DNA of 64,000 nt. It comes from Haemophilus parainfluenzae (GTDB lineage: Bacteria > Pseudomonadota > Gammaproteobacteria > Enterobacterales > Pasteurellaceae). The position numbers and the translations under genes are program-made. Shown one piece after another: positions 27,798-35,878 of the stretch. The stretch is taken from contig NZ_CP063117.1 of NCBI RefSeq assembly GCF_014931375.1, positions 558,001-622,000 on the forward strand, given 5' to 3'. Each line of letters starts with the position of its first letter. Position 1 is the first letter of the stretch. The notes beneath the pieces were generated by a model. It saw only the letters and a program-made list of their open reading frames with translations, had not been told where the DNA came from and made no database searches.

Positions 27798-29185
27798 TAG
27801 AACGTCAGCATTATAAAGGGCTGGCTTGGGTGGCTTCCATGGCTTTGTTTATGCAAAGCTTGGATGCGACTATTTTAAATACTGCCTTACCCACCATCGC
27901 AACAGATCTACAAACCCCCGTCTTTGAAATGCAAATGGCGATTATCGCCTATTCTCTTGCCGTTGCTTTATTTATTCCTTTAACCGCTTGGGCGGCAGCT
28001 AAATTTGGTACGCTTACTGTTTTCCGTTCAGCTGTTTTTACCTTTGTATTCGGTTCAGTCGCTTGTGCGATGGCAACGTCTCTCGAGACTCTTGTGCTTG
28101 CACGGATTCTCCAGGGTATTGGCGGGGCATTTATGATGCCTGTCGCTCGCCTTGCGATTATTCAAACGGTACCGAAAAATCAATTAATTAATGCCTGGAA
28201 TTTAATGGCGACAGCAGGACTCATCGGCCCGATTCTTGGCCCGATTTTAGGTGGTTGGCTTGTGGTGCATACGTCATGGCATTGGATTTTCTTAATCAAT
28301 ATTCCGATTGGCATGTTAGGCTTTTGGGCGGCGGCTAAAGTGATGGGAAATCATAAGGGTAATGCGAATAAGTTAGACTGGACAGGCTTTTTACTCTTTG
28401 CATTTGGTTTAGTCGGTTTAACGCTAGGGCTTGATTTACTGGGCGAAAGTCGCCGTGACAATATGACTACATATAGTGCATTGTCGATTGGTATTGCATT
28501 ATTAGTGGCCTATTATTTTTATGCAAAAGGTAATGAACGCGCCATTTTACCGTTATCTCTTTTCAATACGAGAACATTCCGATTAGGCATTGCAGCCAAT
28601 ATCTTTATTCGTCTTTCCGGTTCGGCTGTGCCATTCTTATTGCCATTAATGTTCCAACTTTCTTTTGGCTGTTCAGCTGAAGAGTCAGGCTGGTTGCTTG
28701 CACCCATTGCGCTAATGTCTGTCGTATTTAAACGTTTTATTGGTCATATCTTAAATATCTTAGGTTATAAAACCACGTTAATTTTATCGTCACTTTTAAT
28801 GGCAGGTTCAACGGTTTCTATGTCATGGCTTGATACCTCATCATCAACGACATGGATTATATGTAATCTGATGTGGTACGGTGCCTGTATGTCGATGATT
28901 TTTACCTCAATTAATACGCTTACCGTTGGTGACCTATCACAGGCTCAAAGCGGTGTAGGCTCAACGGTGCTGAGTATTGTACAACAAGTGGGGATCGGAT
29001 TTGGTATCGCTGTGGCATCTATTATTTTAACGTTATATCGTCAATTTATTGGTAATGAAGATGAAGCGTTACAACATGCTTTCAGTTATACATTTCTGAC
29101 CACGTCTGTTTTTGCCATCGCACTAGTTTGGATATTGAGTTATTTACGCAAAACAGATGGAGATCATTTGCGGAAAAAACGCTGA
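27776..29185 (+). CDS. mdtD: MdtD-like DHA2-family MFS exporter
   Basis: About 469 residues with multiple hydrophobic stretches. FMQSLDATILNTALPTIA is the signature start of DHA2 (14-helix) drug/metabolite exporters, and ILQGIGGAFMMPVARL and PILGPILGGWLV are motif C-like. It resembles E. coli MdtD (471), whose natural substrate is unclear; iron citrate and drugs have been suggested for relatives. It overlaps mobB by 22 bases, suggesting coupling. Other start codons a few residues downstream are possible. Confidence 0.85.
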   Translation: MVEKDTVIERQHYKGLAWVASMALFMQSLDATILNTALPTIATDLQTPVFEMQMAIIAYSLAVALFIPLTAWAAAKFGTLTVFRSAVFTFVFGSVACAMATSLETLVLARILQGIGGAFMMPVARLAIIQTVPKNQLINAWNLMATAGLIGPILGPILGGWLVVHTSWHWIFLINIPIGMLGFWAAAKVMGNHKGNANKLDWTGFLLFAFGLVGLTLGLDLLGESRRDNMTTYSALSIGIALLVAYYFYAKGNERAILPLSLFNTRTFRLGIAANIFIRLSGSAVPFLLPLMFQLSFGCSAEESGWLLAPIALMSVVFKRFIGHILNILGYKTTLILSSLLMAGSTVSMSWLDTSSSTTWIICNLMWYGACMSMIFTSINTLTVGDLSQAQSGVGSTVLSIVQQVGIGFGIAVASIILTLYRQFIGNEDEALQHAFSYTFLTTSVFAIALVWILSYLRKTDGDHLRKKR

Positions 29186-29318
29186 TATTGAATGCCTTAG
29201 TTTAATTTGTTATAAGAAAGATCTTTTTCTTATTTCGTAAAAGTTTGATTTGCTTATATCTTAGGTAAAATTTTATATTTATGTTTGTGTGTTACACCCG
29301 ATTAAAGAAGGAAAACTT

Positions 29319-30965
29319 ATGAAATTAAAAGCGACCTTAACTCTTATTGCAGCCAGTTTGTTTTTAGCAGCTTGTGATCAATCTGGTTCTGCGGCAAAAG
29401 AAAATGCAAAAGCAGAAACAGCAAAACCTTCAGGCAATAACACCTTTGTGTACTGTACGGCAAAAGCACCACTTGGCTTTAGCCCGGCATTGGTAATGGA
29501 AGGCACATCTTACAATGCGAGTTCACAACAAGTGTATAACCGTTTGGTTGAATTCAAAAAAGGTTCAACTGACCTTGAGCCAGCATTGGCTGAAAGCTGG
29601 GAGATCAGTGATGATGGTTTAACTTATACGTTCCATTTGCGTAAAGGGGTGAAATTCCATACGACAAAAGAATTTACGCCAACACGTGATTTTAATGCGG
29701 ATGATGTGATCTTTTCTTTCCAACGTCAGTTAGATCCTAACCACCCTTATCACAACGTATCGAAAGGGACTTATCCGTATTTCAAAGCGATGAAATTCCC
29801 AGATTTATTAAAATCAGTTGAGAAAGTGGATGACAACACCGTTCGTATTACTTTGAATAAAAAAGATGCGACTTTCTTAGCAAGCTTGGGTATGGACTTT
29901 ATCTCTATTTATTCCGCTGAATATGCAGATGCGATGTTGAAAGCGGGTAAACCAGAAACAATCGATAACAAACCGGTTGGGACAGGTCCGTTTATTTTTG
30001 TGGATTACAAAACTGACCAAGCGGCACAATATGTAGCAAATGAAACCTATTGGAAAGGTCGTACACCGCTTGACCGTTTAGTCATCAGCATTGTGCCAGA
30101 TGCGACCACGCGTTATGCGAAGTTACAAGCGGGTTCTTGTGATTTAATTCTCTTCCCGAACGTGGCGGATTTAGCCAAAATGAAGACTGATCCAAAAGTA
30201 CAGCTTTTGGAACAAAAAGGTTTGAACGTGGCATATATCGCATTCAATACGGAAAAAGCACCGTTTGATAACGTGAAAGTGCGTCAAGCATTAAACTATG
30301 CTGTAGATAAAAAAGCCATTATTGAAGCGGTTTATCAAGGTGCAGGTACTGCAGCGAAAAACCCATTACCACCAACAATTTGGAGTTATAACGACGAAAT
30401 CCAAGATTATCCGTATGATCCAGAGAAAGCGAAACAGCTTTTAGCGGAAGCAGGTTATCCAAACGGTTTTGAAACGGACTTCTGGATTCAACCAGTGGTG
30501 CGTGCGTCTAACCCAAATCCAAAACGTATGGCTGAACTTGTGATGGCTGACTGGGCAAAAGTTGGTGTAAAAGCAAATCCAGTAACGTTTGAATGGGCAG
30601 ACTATCAAAAACGTGCTAAAGCAGGTGAATTAACGGCAGGTATCTTCGGTTGGTCAGGCGATAACGGTGATCCAGATAACTTCCTTTCTCCATTACTTGC
30701 AAGTGCTAACGCGGGCAACTCAAACTTTGCTCGTTTCAAAAATGCAGAATTTGATGCCTTATTAGATAAAGCGATTGGTTTAACTAATAAAGATGAACGT
30801 GCAGCGCTTTATAAACAAGCACAAGTGATTTTCCATGATCAAGCACCATGGATTCCAGTTGCACACTCTGTTGGTTTCGCACCACTTAGCCCTCGCGTAA
30901 AAGGCTACGTACAAAGCCCATTTGGCTACGATGCGTTTTATGGCGTGAGTGTTGATGGTAAATAA
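29319..30965 (+). CDS. hbpA: HbpA/GbpA-type haem/glutathione-binding lipoprotein (DppA family)
   Basis: A 548-residue family 5 solute-binding lipoprotein. The lipobox is LAAC near residue 19, followed by an Ala/Lys linker. DppA-family segments are LEPALAESWEISDDGLTYTF, NYAVDKKAIIEAVYQG and FNADDVIFSFQRQLD. In H. influenzae the HbpA protein was described as haem-binding and later as the glutathione-binding GbpA feeding DppBCDF. No permease gene adjoins it here. ATG 29319 has AAGAAGGA upstream. Confidence 0.88.
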   Translation: MKLKATLTLIAASLFLAACDQSGSAAKENAKAETAKPSGNNTFVYCTAKAPLGFSPALVMEGTSYNASSQQVYNRLVEFKKGSTDLEPALAESWEISDDGLTYTFHLRKGVKFHTTKEFTPTRDFNADDVIFSFQRQLDPNHPYHNVSKGTYPYFKAMKFPDLLKSVEKVDDNTVRITLNKKDATFLASLGMDFISIYSAEYADAMLKAGKPETIDNKPVGTGPFIFVDYKTDQAAQYVANETYWKGRTPLDRLVISIVPDATTRYAKLQAGSCDLILFPNVADLAKMKTDPKVQLLEQKGLNVAYIAFNTEKAPFDNVKVRQALNYAVDKKAIIEAVYQGAGTAAKNPLPPTIWSYNDEIQDYPYDPEKAKQLLAEAGYPNGFETDFWIQPVVRASNPNPKRMAELVMADWAKVGVKANPVTFEWADYQKRAKAGELTAGIFGWSGDNGDPDNFLSPLLASANAGNSNFARFKNAEFDALLDKAIGLTNKDERAALYKQAQVIFHDQAPWIPVAHSVGFAPLSPRVKGYVQSPFGYDAFYGVSVDGK

Positions 30966-30980
30966 TTAACGGACTATACT

Positions 30981-31008
30981 AGCCCTTGCAGTTGCAAGGG
31001 CTTTTTGT
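30981..31008 (+). terminator. Intrinsic terminator of hbpA
   Basis: AGCCCTTGCA (30981-30990) with TGCAAGGGCT (30993-31002), followed by TTTTGTTTT. Confidence 0.9.
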
Positions 31009-31031
31009 TTTCAAGCAAAAGGAGAAAGAAA

Positions 31032-31664
31032 ATGGACTTACATGATATTCGTGAGGATTATTGCAAACAGGCGCTTTCTCAGCATGATTGCGATCCCAAT
31101 CCAATAAAACAATTTGAAAAATGGCTCAACGAGGCCATTACCGCCAAAGTAAATGAGCCAACAGGTGTTAATGTTGCGACGGTCAATGAAGATGGTCGAC
31201 CAACAAGCCGTATGGTGCTGTTAAAAGAAGTGAACGAACAAGGTTTTGTCTTTTTCACGAACTATCACAGCCGAAAAGGCCGCGCCATAGAACATAATCC
31301 TTTCGTCGCCCTGACATTCTTTTGGCCTGAATTAGAACGTTCTGTTCGTATTGAGGGCAAAGCCGAAAAAATCTCGCCTGAACAATCAGATGAATATTTT
31401 GCGACTCGACCTTACACCAGCCGAATTGGCGCTTGGGCCAGTGAGCAAAGTGCGGTCATTTCTAGCCACAAATCTTTATTAGCGAAAGCGGCACTGATTG
31501 CAGCAAAACACCCATTAAATGTCCCACGACCACCATATTGGGGCGGTTATCTTGTGATTCCTGATCGCATTGAATTCTGGCAAGGTCGCCCAAGTCGCTT
31601 ACATGACCGAATTTGTTATTTATTCAATGAGGGGAAATGGGAAAGAGAGCGGTTATCGCCGTAA
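31032..31664 (+). CDS. pdxH: Pyridoxamine/pyridoxine 5-phosphate oxidase
   Basis: A 210-residue FMN enzyme making pyridoxal 5-phosphate. Visible are [34 protein letters not shown] (FMN site) and the C-terminal SRLHDRICY with the substrate-binding RLH. The longer ORF begins in the hbpA terminator; ATG 31032 has GGAG upstream and gives the usual [10 protein letters not shown]. An uptake signal lies at about 31448. Confidence 0.96.
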   Translation: MDLHDIREDYCKQALSQHDCDPNPIKQFEKWLNEAITAKVNEPTGVNVATVNEDGRPTSRMVLLKEVNEQGFVFFTNYHSRKGRAIEHNPFVALTFFWPELERSVRIEGKAEKISPEQSDEYFATRPYTSRIGAWASEQSAVISSHKSLLAKAALIAAKHPLNVPRPPYWGGYLVIPDRIEFWQGRPSRLHDRICYLFNEGKWERERLSP

Positions 31665-31685
31665 ACAACAAACACTCTAAAAAAC

Positions 31686-31710
31686 AACCGCACTCTTTGT
31701 AAGTGCGGTT
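31686..31710. terminator. Uptake-signal hairpin between pdxH and the FRG gene
   Basis: AACCGCACT (31686-31694) with AGTGCGGTT (31702-31710), 7-base loop. It lies between two converging genes; T-run is weak. One arm is an exact uptake signal. Confidence 0.65.
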
Positions 31711-31715
31711 GGATA

Positions 31716-32723
31716 TTAAAGATATTTAGATACCAATTCTATAGCTTGCTTTTCTAATTCTGGAAACAATATTTGAGTACTAACTCCGAATAATTCAAGT
31801 TCTTTTAGAATATTTTGTTTATTTCTTACTATAAATTTTTGTTTTTTTGTTTTTCTGAACCATTCTTCAGGGATTGGGGGATGAGATAATTTATCTTCAT
31901 TCATTCCATATAACAAAAAACACCCTTGCTGCCTTGTAATTCTTGCATTATTTAATTTTGCTTTGACACAAAGAATTCGATTCAAATCTTCACTATTAAT
32001 GATTGGTTGAAAACTTGGTTTGTCTGCTCTAATATCATGAATTAATGCTACGATTTCTTTTTGTTCATTAAAAGAATGCAAGAAGGCATTTTGACCAGCC
32101 TCAGGGAACCCAGAAGCAATTAGATTTTTATAGTCGTTTTTAGTCATATTAAATAACTTCCCGAGACCAGATTCTTCAAAATTATTAATATTTTTATCAT
32201 TAAAATTACTTGCAATATATGAAAGTTCTTTTAGTTGTTTATGTATTGATGCGTTTCTTATACACTTTGTGATATTGAAATCATTAGATTGTACGCTAAT
32301 TGCAGTTAATACTGATACAGTGTCGCTATCTGAATATTTAATATGTTCATTTGGAATGTCTAATATAATTAATTCACCATCTTTATGATGATGTGATTTT
32401 TCTACACAGGAAAAATATAATGCAACTAATGCATTACTAGTCAAATCAAGCAATCTTGTTTTGCAACCATAGTGTTGTAATTTAACTAATTTCTCGAAAA
32501 GAGTATCATTTGGAGAAAAATCATCTGGACAGTTTGTTAATAAGTCCTTGATGATTCTATGTTCATTTTCTATGAGTTTTTTATTGCGAAATATACTTGG
32601 CTCGATAATCCAATTTTTATCTGCTTGACCTCTGAAGAACCTAGTCTTACCAACATCAGGGATTCCTAGTTTATTAAGTATTTTTATCAGGTCACTCACA
32701 TTACTAATGATATGTTCTATCAT
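31716..32723 (-). CDS. FRG-domain protein, probably horizontally acquired
   Basis: A 335-residue soluble protein. The N-terminal FRG domain shows FRGQ (30-33), EPSIFR (41-46), LQHYG (82-86), RLLDLT (90-95) and ALVALYF (98-104). The C-terminal ~200 residues match nothing I recognise. Its function is unknown; FRG proteins are often found in variable genome regions and some are suspected to be defence or toxin-like. The gene is visibly more AT-rich than its neighbours, has no internal uptake signal, stands alone and is flanked by uptake-signal hairpins. AAAGGATAAAT precedes the ATG. Confidence 0.72.
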   Translation of the reverse strand: MIEHIISNVSDLIKILNKLGIPDVGKTRFFRGQADKNWIIEPSIFRNKKLIENEHRIIKDLLTNCPDDFSPNDTLFEKLVKLQHYGCKTRLLDLTSNALVALYFSCVEKSHHHKDGELIILDIPNEHIKYSDSDTVSVLTAISVQSNDFNITKCIRNASIHKQLKELSYIASNFNDKNINNFEESGLGKLFNMTKNDYKNLIASGFPEAGQNAFLHSFNEQKEIVALIHDIRADKPSFQPIINSEDLNRILCVKAKLNNARITRQQGCFLLYGMNEDKLSHPPIPEEWFRKTKKQKFIVRNKQNILKELELFGVSTQILFPELEKQAIELVSKYL

Positions 32724-32762
32724 ATTTATCCTTTATTAAAGAACTTTTTAGTGATAATAAAT

Positions 32763-32798
32763 AAACCGCACTTTTATTGACCAGTCAAAGTGCGGTTT
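32763..32798. terminator. Uptake-signal hairpin between the nanY-like operon and the FRG gene
   Basis: Perfect 12-bp stem AAACCGCACTTT (32763-32774) / AAAGTGCGGTTT (32787-32798) around a 12-base loop with the nested repeat TTGACCAGTCAA. It ends the oxidoreductase operon; read on the minus strand, TTGACT then 17 bases then TTTATT could also be a promoter for the FRG gene. Confidence 0.7.
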
Positions 32799-32814
32799 AT
32801 TTTTACATTATTTT

Positions 32815-33921
32815 TTATTTACCGATGATTTCGGCTAAATCAACTTTGCGGTTTTCGTAACGAGAACGAGTACATGCATCGGCAGTGGCGATAGCAGCAC
32901 GAGCAGCTTCACCGGTGAGTAATTTTACAAATTCCTCTGTTGGTTCCATTCCATGAAGAATATCGTTTAAATAACGCATTTCTTTTTTCATGATAGAACT
33001 TAACCAGAGCGGTGTGCGTTTACCCGGTTTACCGTATTGAATCGCACCGTCCATTTCTGTGCTGTTGTAAATACGGGTACGGTCATCATCTTCTTCTTGG
33101 GTTTCGTGAATGAGGAAATAGGTGTCTTTTCCATCCACACGAAGGGTACCTTTGGTATTGTACATATCAAGTTTGATCGCGCCTTTTTCCCCTTGAATTA
33201 ATACATAATGCTCACCCCAACGGAAAGCGGAACCCCATTCTAGAACTGCGAAGCGATTATCATCATATTCCATGGTGACAAAAATCATATCGTCTTCATC
33301 ACCAAATTTTTCGCCTTTGTGTGCAACATTGGCGGCTGCCATGGTAACGGTTTTTGGCATGCCACCCATAATGAATTGTACGCAGTCTAATTCGTGAATA
33401 TGGTGGTATAAGTGACCGCCAGATTTTTCACGGATTTTTTTCCATGAAATGGTTGGTTGTTGTTCTTCCCAGCCATTACGTGCGGTGTGGCAATAAAGCA
33501 CTTTACCGATCACGCCTTGATTGATTAATTCTTTGGCGTGGTGAACACCGTTAAAGAAGTTCATCACATGGCCAGCCATGAAGGTAACGCCATTTTCTTC
33601 GCAAGCGCGGACCATGTCGTCACAGTCTTGATAGCTTAAGGCAATAGGTTTTTCACAGAAAACATGTTTTTTGTTTTTCGCCGCAAGAATGACCGGTTCT
33701 TTGTGTAAGTAGTTTGGAGTGGCAACAATCACACAATCCACCTCAGGTGAAGTGACCAATTCTTCAAGAGATTTTGCCGCTACGCATTGTAATTCTTGAG
33801 CAATGGTTTCACCATTTTCAGGGTCATATACCATGGTAATCTGTGCATCATCAAATTCATTCATGAAGCGTGCTAGATCTGCACCAAAATAGCCAACGCC
33901 AACAACACCATATCGCATCAT
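32815..33921 (-). CDS. nanY: NanY-like oxidoreductase for 2,7-anhydro-N-acetylneuraminate
   Basis: A 368-residue Gfo/Idh/MocA enzyme. NAD loop GVGYFG (8-13), EKP with the catalytic lysine (90-92), and HHIHELD (173-179). Sequence blocks such as YDPENGETIAQELQC, YLHKEPVI.AAKNKKHVF and FMAGH.MNFFNG follow E. coli YjhC (NanY), which converts 2,7-anhydro-Neu5Ac to Neu5Ac through transient NAD redox chemistry. It is the last gene of gntR - paralogue - nanY, 10 bases after the paralogue, and is divergent from the matching transporter gene. Neu5Ac lyase genes are not in this window. Confidence 0.82.
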   Translation of the reverse strand: MMRYGVVGVGYFGADLARFMNEFDDAQITMVYDPENGETIAQELQCVAAKSLEELVTSPEVDCVIVATPNYLHKEPVILAAKNKKHVFCEKPIALSYQDCDDMVRACEENGVTFMAGHVMNFFNGVHHAKELINQGVIGKVLYCHTARNGWEEQQPTISWKKIREKSGGHLYHHIHELDCVQFIMGGMPKTVTMAAANVAHKGEKFGDEDDMIFVTMEYDDNRFAVLEWGSAFRWGEHYVLIQGEKGAIKLDMYNTKGTLRVDGKDTYFLIHETQEEDDDRTRIYNSTEMDGAIQYGKPGKRTPLWLSSIMKKEMRYLNDILHGMEPTEEFVKLLTGEAARAAIATADACTRSRYENRKVDLAEIIGK

Positions 33922-33931
33922 AATAAACTCC

Positions 33932-35005
33932 TTATTTTTTCACTGAGATTTGTTTTTCCGTTACCATGGATTGTTTCGCTGCTTCTGCAACTTCGATGGC
34001 TTCAGTTAAACATAGACTTAATGGGCTGGTTTTTCCTTGCGTTAAGTGCTCTACCACGCTTTGTACTTCGATTTCAGCCGCTCGGCTTAACCAAAGTTGG
34101 CAAGGTGCGTGGGTGACATTATATTGCTGTGTGCCTTTGGCACTTTCACGTAAAGATAAATCAGCCTCAAATTCATCAAATAAATCAACGTGTTCTATTT
34201 TTCCATCTAGATAATTAAATGTGACACTTGAGGTAAAGAAATTAACTTCGATCACACCATGTTCACCATGAATTTGAATGCCCCATTGGTGTAATCGATA
34301 AGCCGTGCCCATTTCGAGCGAACCTAACACGCCATTTTCAAAACGTAGTAACAGTTGCAACACATCACGACTATCTGGTGTATCGTGATGCGCTTGGTTA
34401 GCCGCTTGAGCAAAGACCGCCTCAATATCGCCTAGTAACCAACAGAGTAAATCCAGTTCATGAATGAGGTGGAAAAGCTCGCCGCCCGTAAGATTGGCAT
34501 CTAATTTCCACCATTCTTTGTTTGGCAGATTTTCAATCCAACGCTGACGCATAGCTCGTGCGACCGTAATTCTGCCTAATTTCCCTTGTTCTAAAGCCAC
34601 TTTGACTTTCAACATGCCTGGTAACGTACGTTCTAGATGACCCACAAAAATGAATTTGCCTTTTTCTTCGGCAAGACGGCGTAAATGTTGGCCTTGGGAA
34701 GAACTTAAGGTAAAAGGTGTTTCAATAAAGACATGACAGCTGGCATTTAACGCCAAAATAGCCGGAGAATAATGAGCATAGTTTGGTGTGGCGATGACCA
34801 CTAAATCAGGTTTGGTTTCAGCTAACATTTCTTCCACACTAAAAAAGGCTTGGCTGCCGTATTGATCTGCAAGTTTTTGTGCAAGAGAAGGGTTGATATC
34901 GGTCACCGCAATTAAGTTTGCTTGGGCTTTATCAAATGCTGAAGCCAACTGAACGCCAAAAAAGCCGCAGCCGATTAAGGCAATGTTTAATCCATTAGTT
35001 TGCAT
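33932..35005 (-). CDS. Second Gfo/Idh/MocA oxidoreductase, NanY paralogue with altered EKP motif
   Basis: 357 residues from ATG 35005, which is better spaced from AAGGAGGG than the ATG at 35008. The dinucleotide loop IGCGFFG (11-17) and ATPNYAHYSPAI are kept. The canonical EKP motif reads ETP (95-97), so the catalytic-site lysine is a threonine, and the HHIHELD motif reads HLIHELD (179-185). HELD is therefore retained but one histidine is lost. The fold should be intact; chemistry or substrate may differ from NanY. It overlaps gntR by 11 bases and precedes nanY. Confidence 0.75.
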   Translation of the reverse strand: MQTNGLNIALIGCGFFGVQLASAFDKAQANLIAVTDINPSLAQKLADQYGSQAFFSVEEMLAETKPDLVVIATPNYAHYSPAILALNASCHVFIETPFTLSSSQGQHLRRLAEEKGKFIFVGHLERTLPGMLKVKVALEQGKLGRITVARAMRQRWIENLPNKEWWKLDANLTGGELFHLIHELDLLCWLLGDIEAVFAQAANQAHHDTPDSRDVLQLLLRFENGVLGSLEMGTAYRLHQWGIQIHGEHGVIEVNFFTSSVTFNYLDGKIEHVDLFDEFEADLSLRESAKGTQQYNVTHAPCQLWLSRAAEIEVQSVVEHLTQGKTSPLSLCLTEAIEVAEAAKQSMVTEKQISVKK

Positions 35006-35771
35006 CATGCCCTCCTTGTTGTAAGCGTTGGCGAATACTTTGGAAATATTGCAAGATCGCGCGTTGCATCCGTACCAAATCATGTGCTTCTACCGCATCA
35101 ATTAATTCACGGTGTTGTATGGCTAATTTTTCAGGCGAAAGTATTGGTGGCGGTAAGCCTTTTTCTACTTGCTGATAAATTTGCCAAAACGCATCTAAAT
35201 ATTGAATCAGTAACGGGTTATTTAATGGCTCATAAAGTTTTAAATGAATGTGGTATTCATCTTTAGGTGAAAATTTTTGCTCACGGGCATTTTTTTCCAT
35301 ATTGGCCACTGATTTTTGCAAAAGTGCGGTCTGTTCTTGGCTAATTTTTCCCAACACCATAGGGGCAAAACCGTATTCCAAAATTTCCCGAATATCCAAA
35401 ATATTAATCAGCTGATTATGATCATTATGCAAATTCAGTTGAGTGTGAAAACCTAGTCCGCGAATCATTGGTACAAGAGAGGATTCACTCACAAAGGTGC
35501 CGACGCCATGGCGAATATCTAAAATATGTAGCGCCTCTAAAGATTTAATGGCTTCACGCAAACTGGAACGGCTCACTCCGAGCTGTTCAATCAGCTCATT
35601 TTCTGTTGGCATCAAATCGCCAGATTTAAGATTTTGTTTAATGATGAGCGATTTGATTTTATCCTGCAAAACGAGACTTGCTTCTTTTTTACTTGTTTTT
35701 TTCATTTCTGTTCTCATTTCTAATCTATTTTCTGAATTTGTGATCCAGCTCTCATTCTCTCTAATTGACAT
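34995..35771 (-). CDS. FadR-type GntR family transcriptional regulator
   Basis: Up to 258 residues. The winged helix-turn-helix lies at about 35-95 (MPTENELIEQLGVSRSSLREAI, wing RHGVGTFV), with a helical FCD ligand-binding domain behind it. By position it should control the oxidoreductase genes and the divergent transporter, with a sialic acid derivative as a likely ligand. A perfect inverted repeat (35770-35790) touches the first possible start codon, so one of the downstream ATGs (35717 or 35705) may be the real start. Confidence 0.83.
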   Translation of the reverse strand: MSIRENESWITNSENRLEMRTEMKKTSKKEASLVLQDKIKSLIIKQNLKSGDLMPTENELIEQLGVSRSSLREAIKSLEALHILDIRHGVGTFVSESSLVPMIRGLGFHTQLNLHNDHNQLINILDIREILEYGFAPMVLGKISQEQTALLQKSVANMEKNAREQKFSPKDEYHIHLKLYEPLNNPLLIQYLDAFWQIYQQVEKGLPPPILSPEKLAIQHRELIDAVEAHDLVRMQRAILQYFQSIRQRLQQGGHDAN

Positions 35772-35790
35772 AAGACATCATACGTCTTAT
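35770..35790. promoter_or_regulatory. Inverted repeat, probable GntR operator
   Basis: ATAAGAC (35770-35776), 7-base spacer, GTCTTAT (35784-35790). It lies in the divergent intergenic region next to the gntR start, as expected for an autoregulated FadR-type repressor. Confidence 0.6.
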
Positions 35791-35831
35791 CTTTATTTAT
35801 GCAAGCAGAAATTAGCAGTGATTTTAAATTC

Positions 35832-35847
35832 TGTGATCTATACCACA
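35832..35847. promoter_or_regulatory. CRP-cAMP binding site in the gntR/nanX intergenic region
   Basis: TGTGA-TCTATA-CCACA, 9 of 10 consensus positions of TGTGA-N6-TCACA. It is centred ~69 bp before the outermost gntR start and only ~39 bp before nanX, so activation of the gntR side is easier to picture. Confidence 0.65.
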
Positions 35848-35878
35848 AAATTCTCAAATACAAGGAAGGGAGGTTGTT

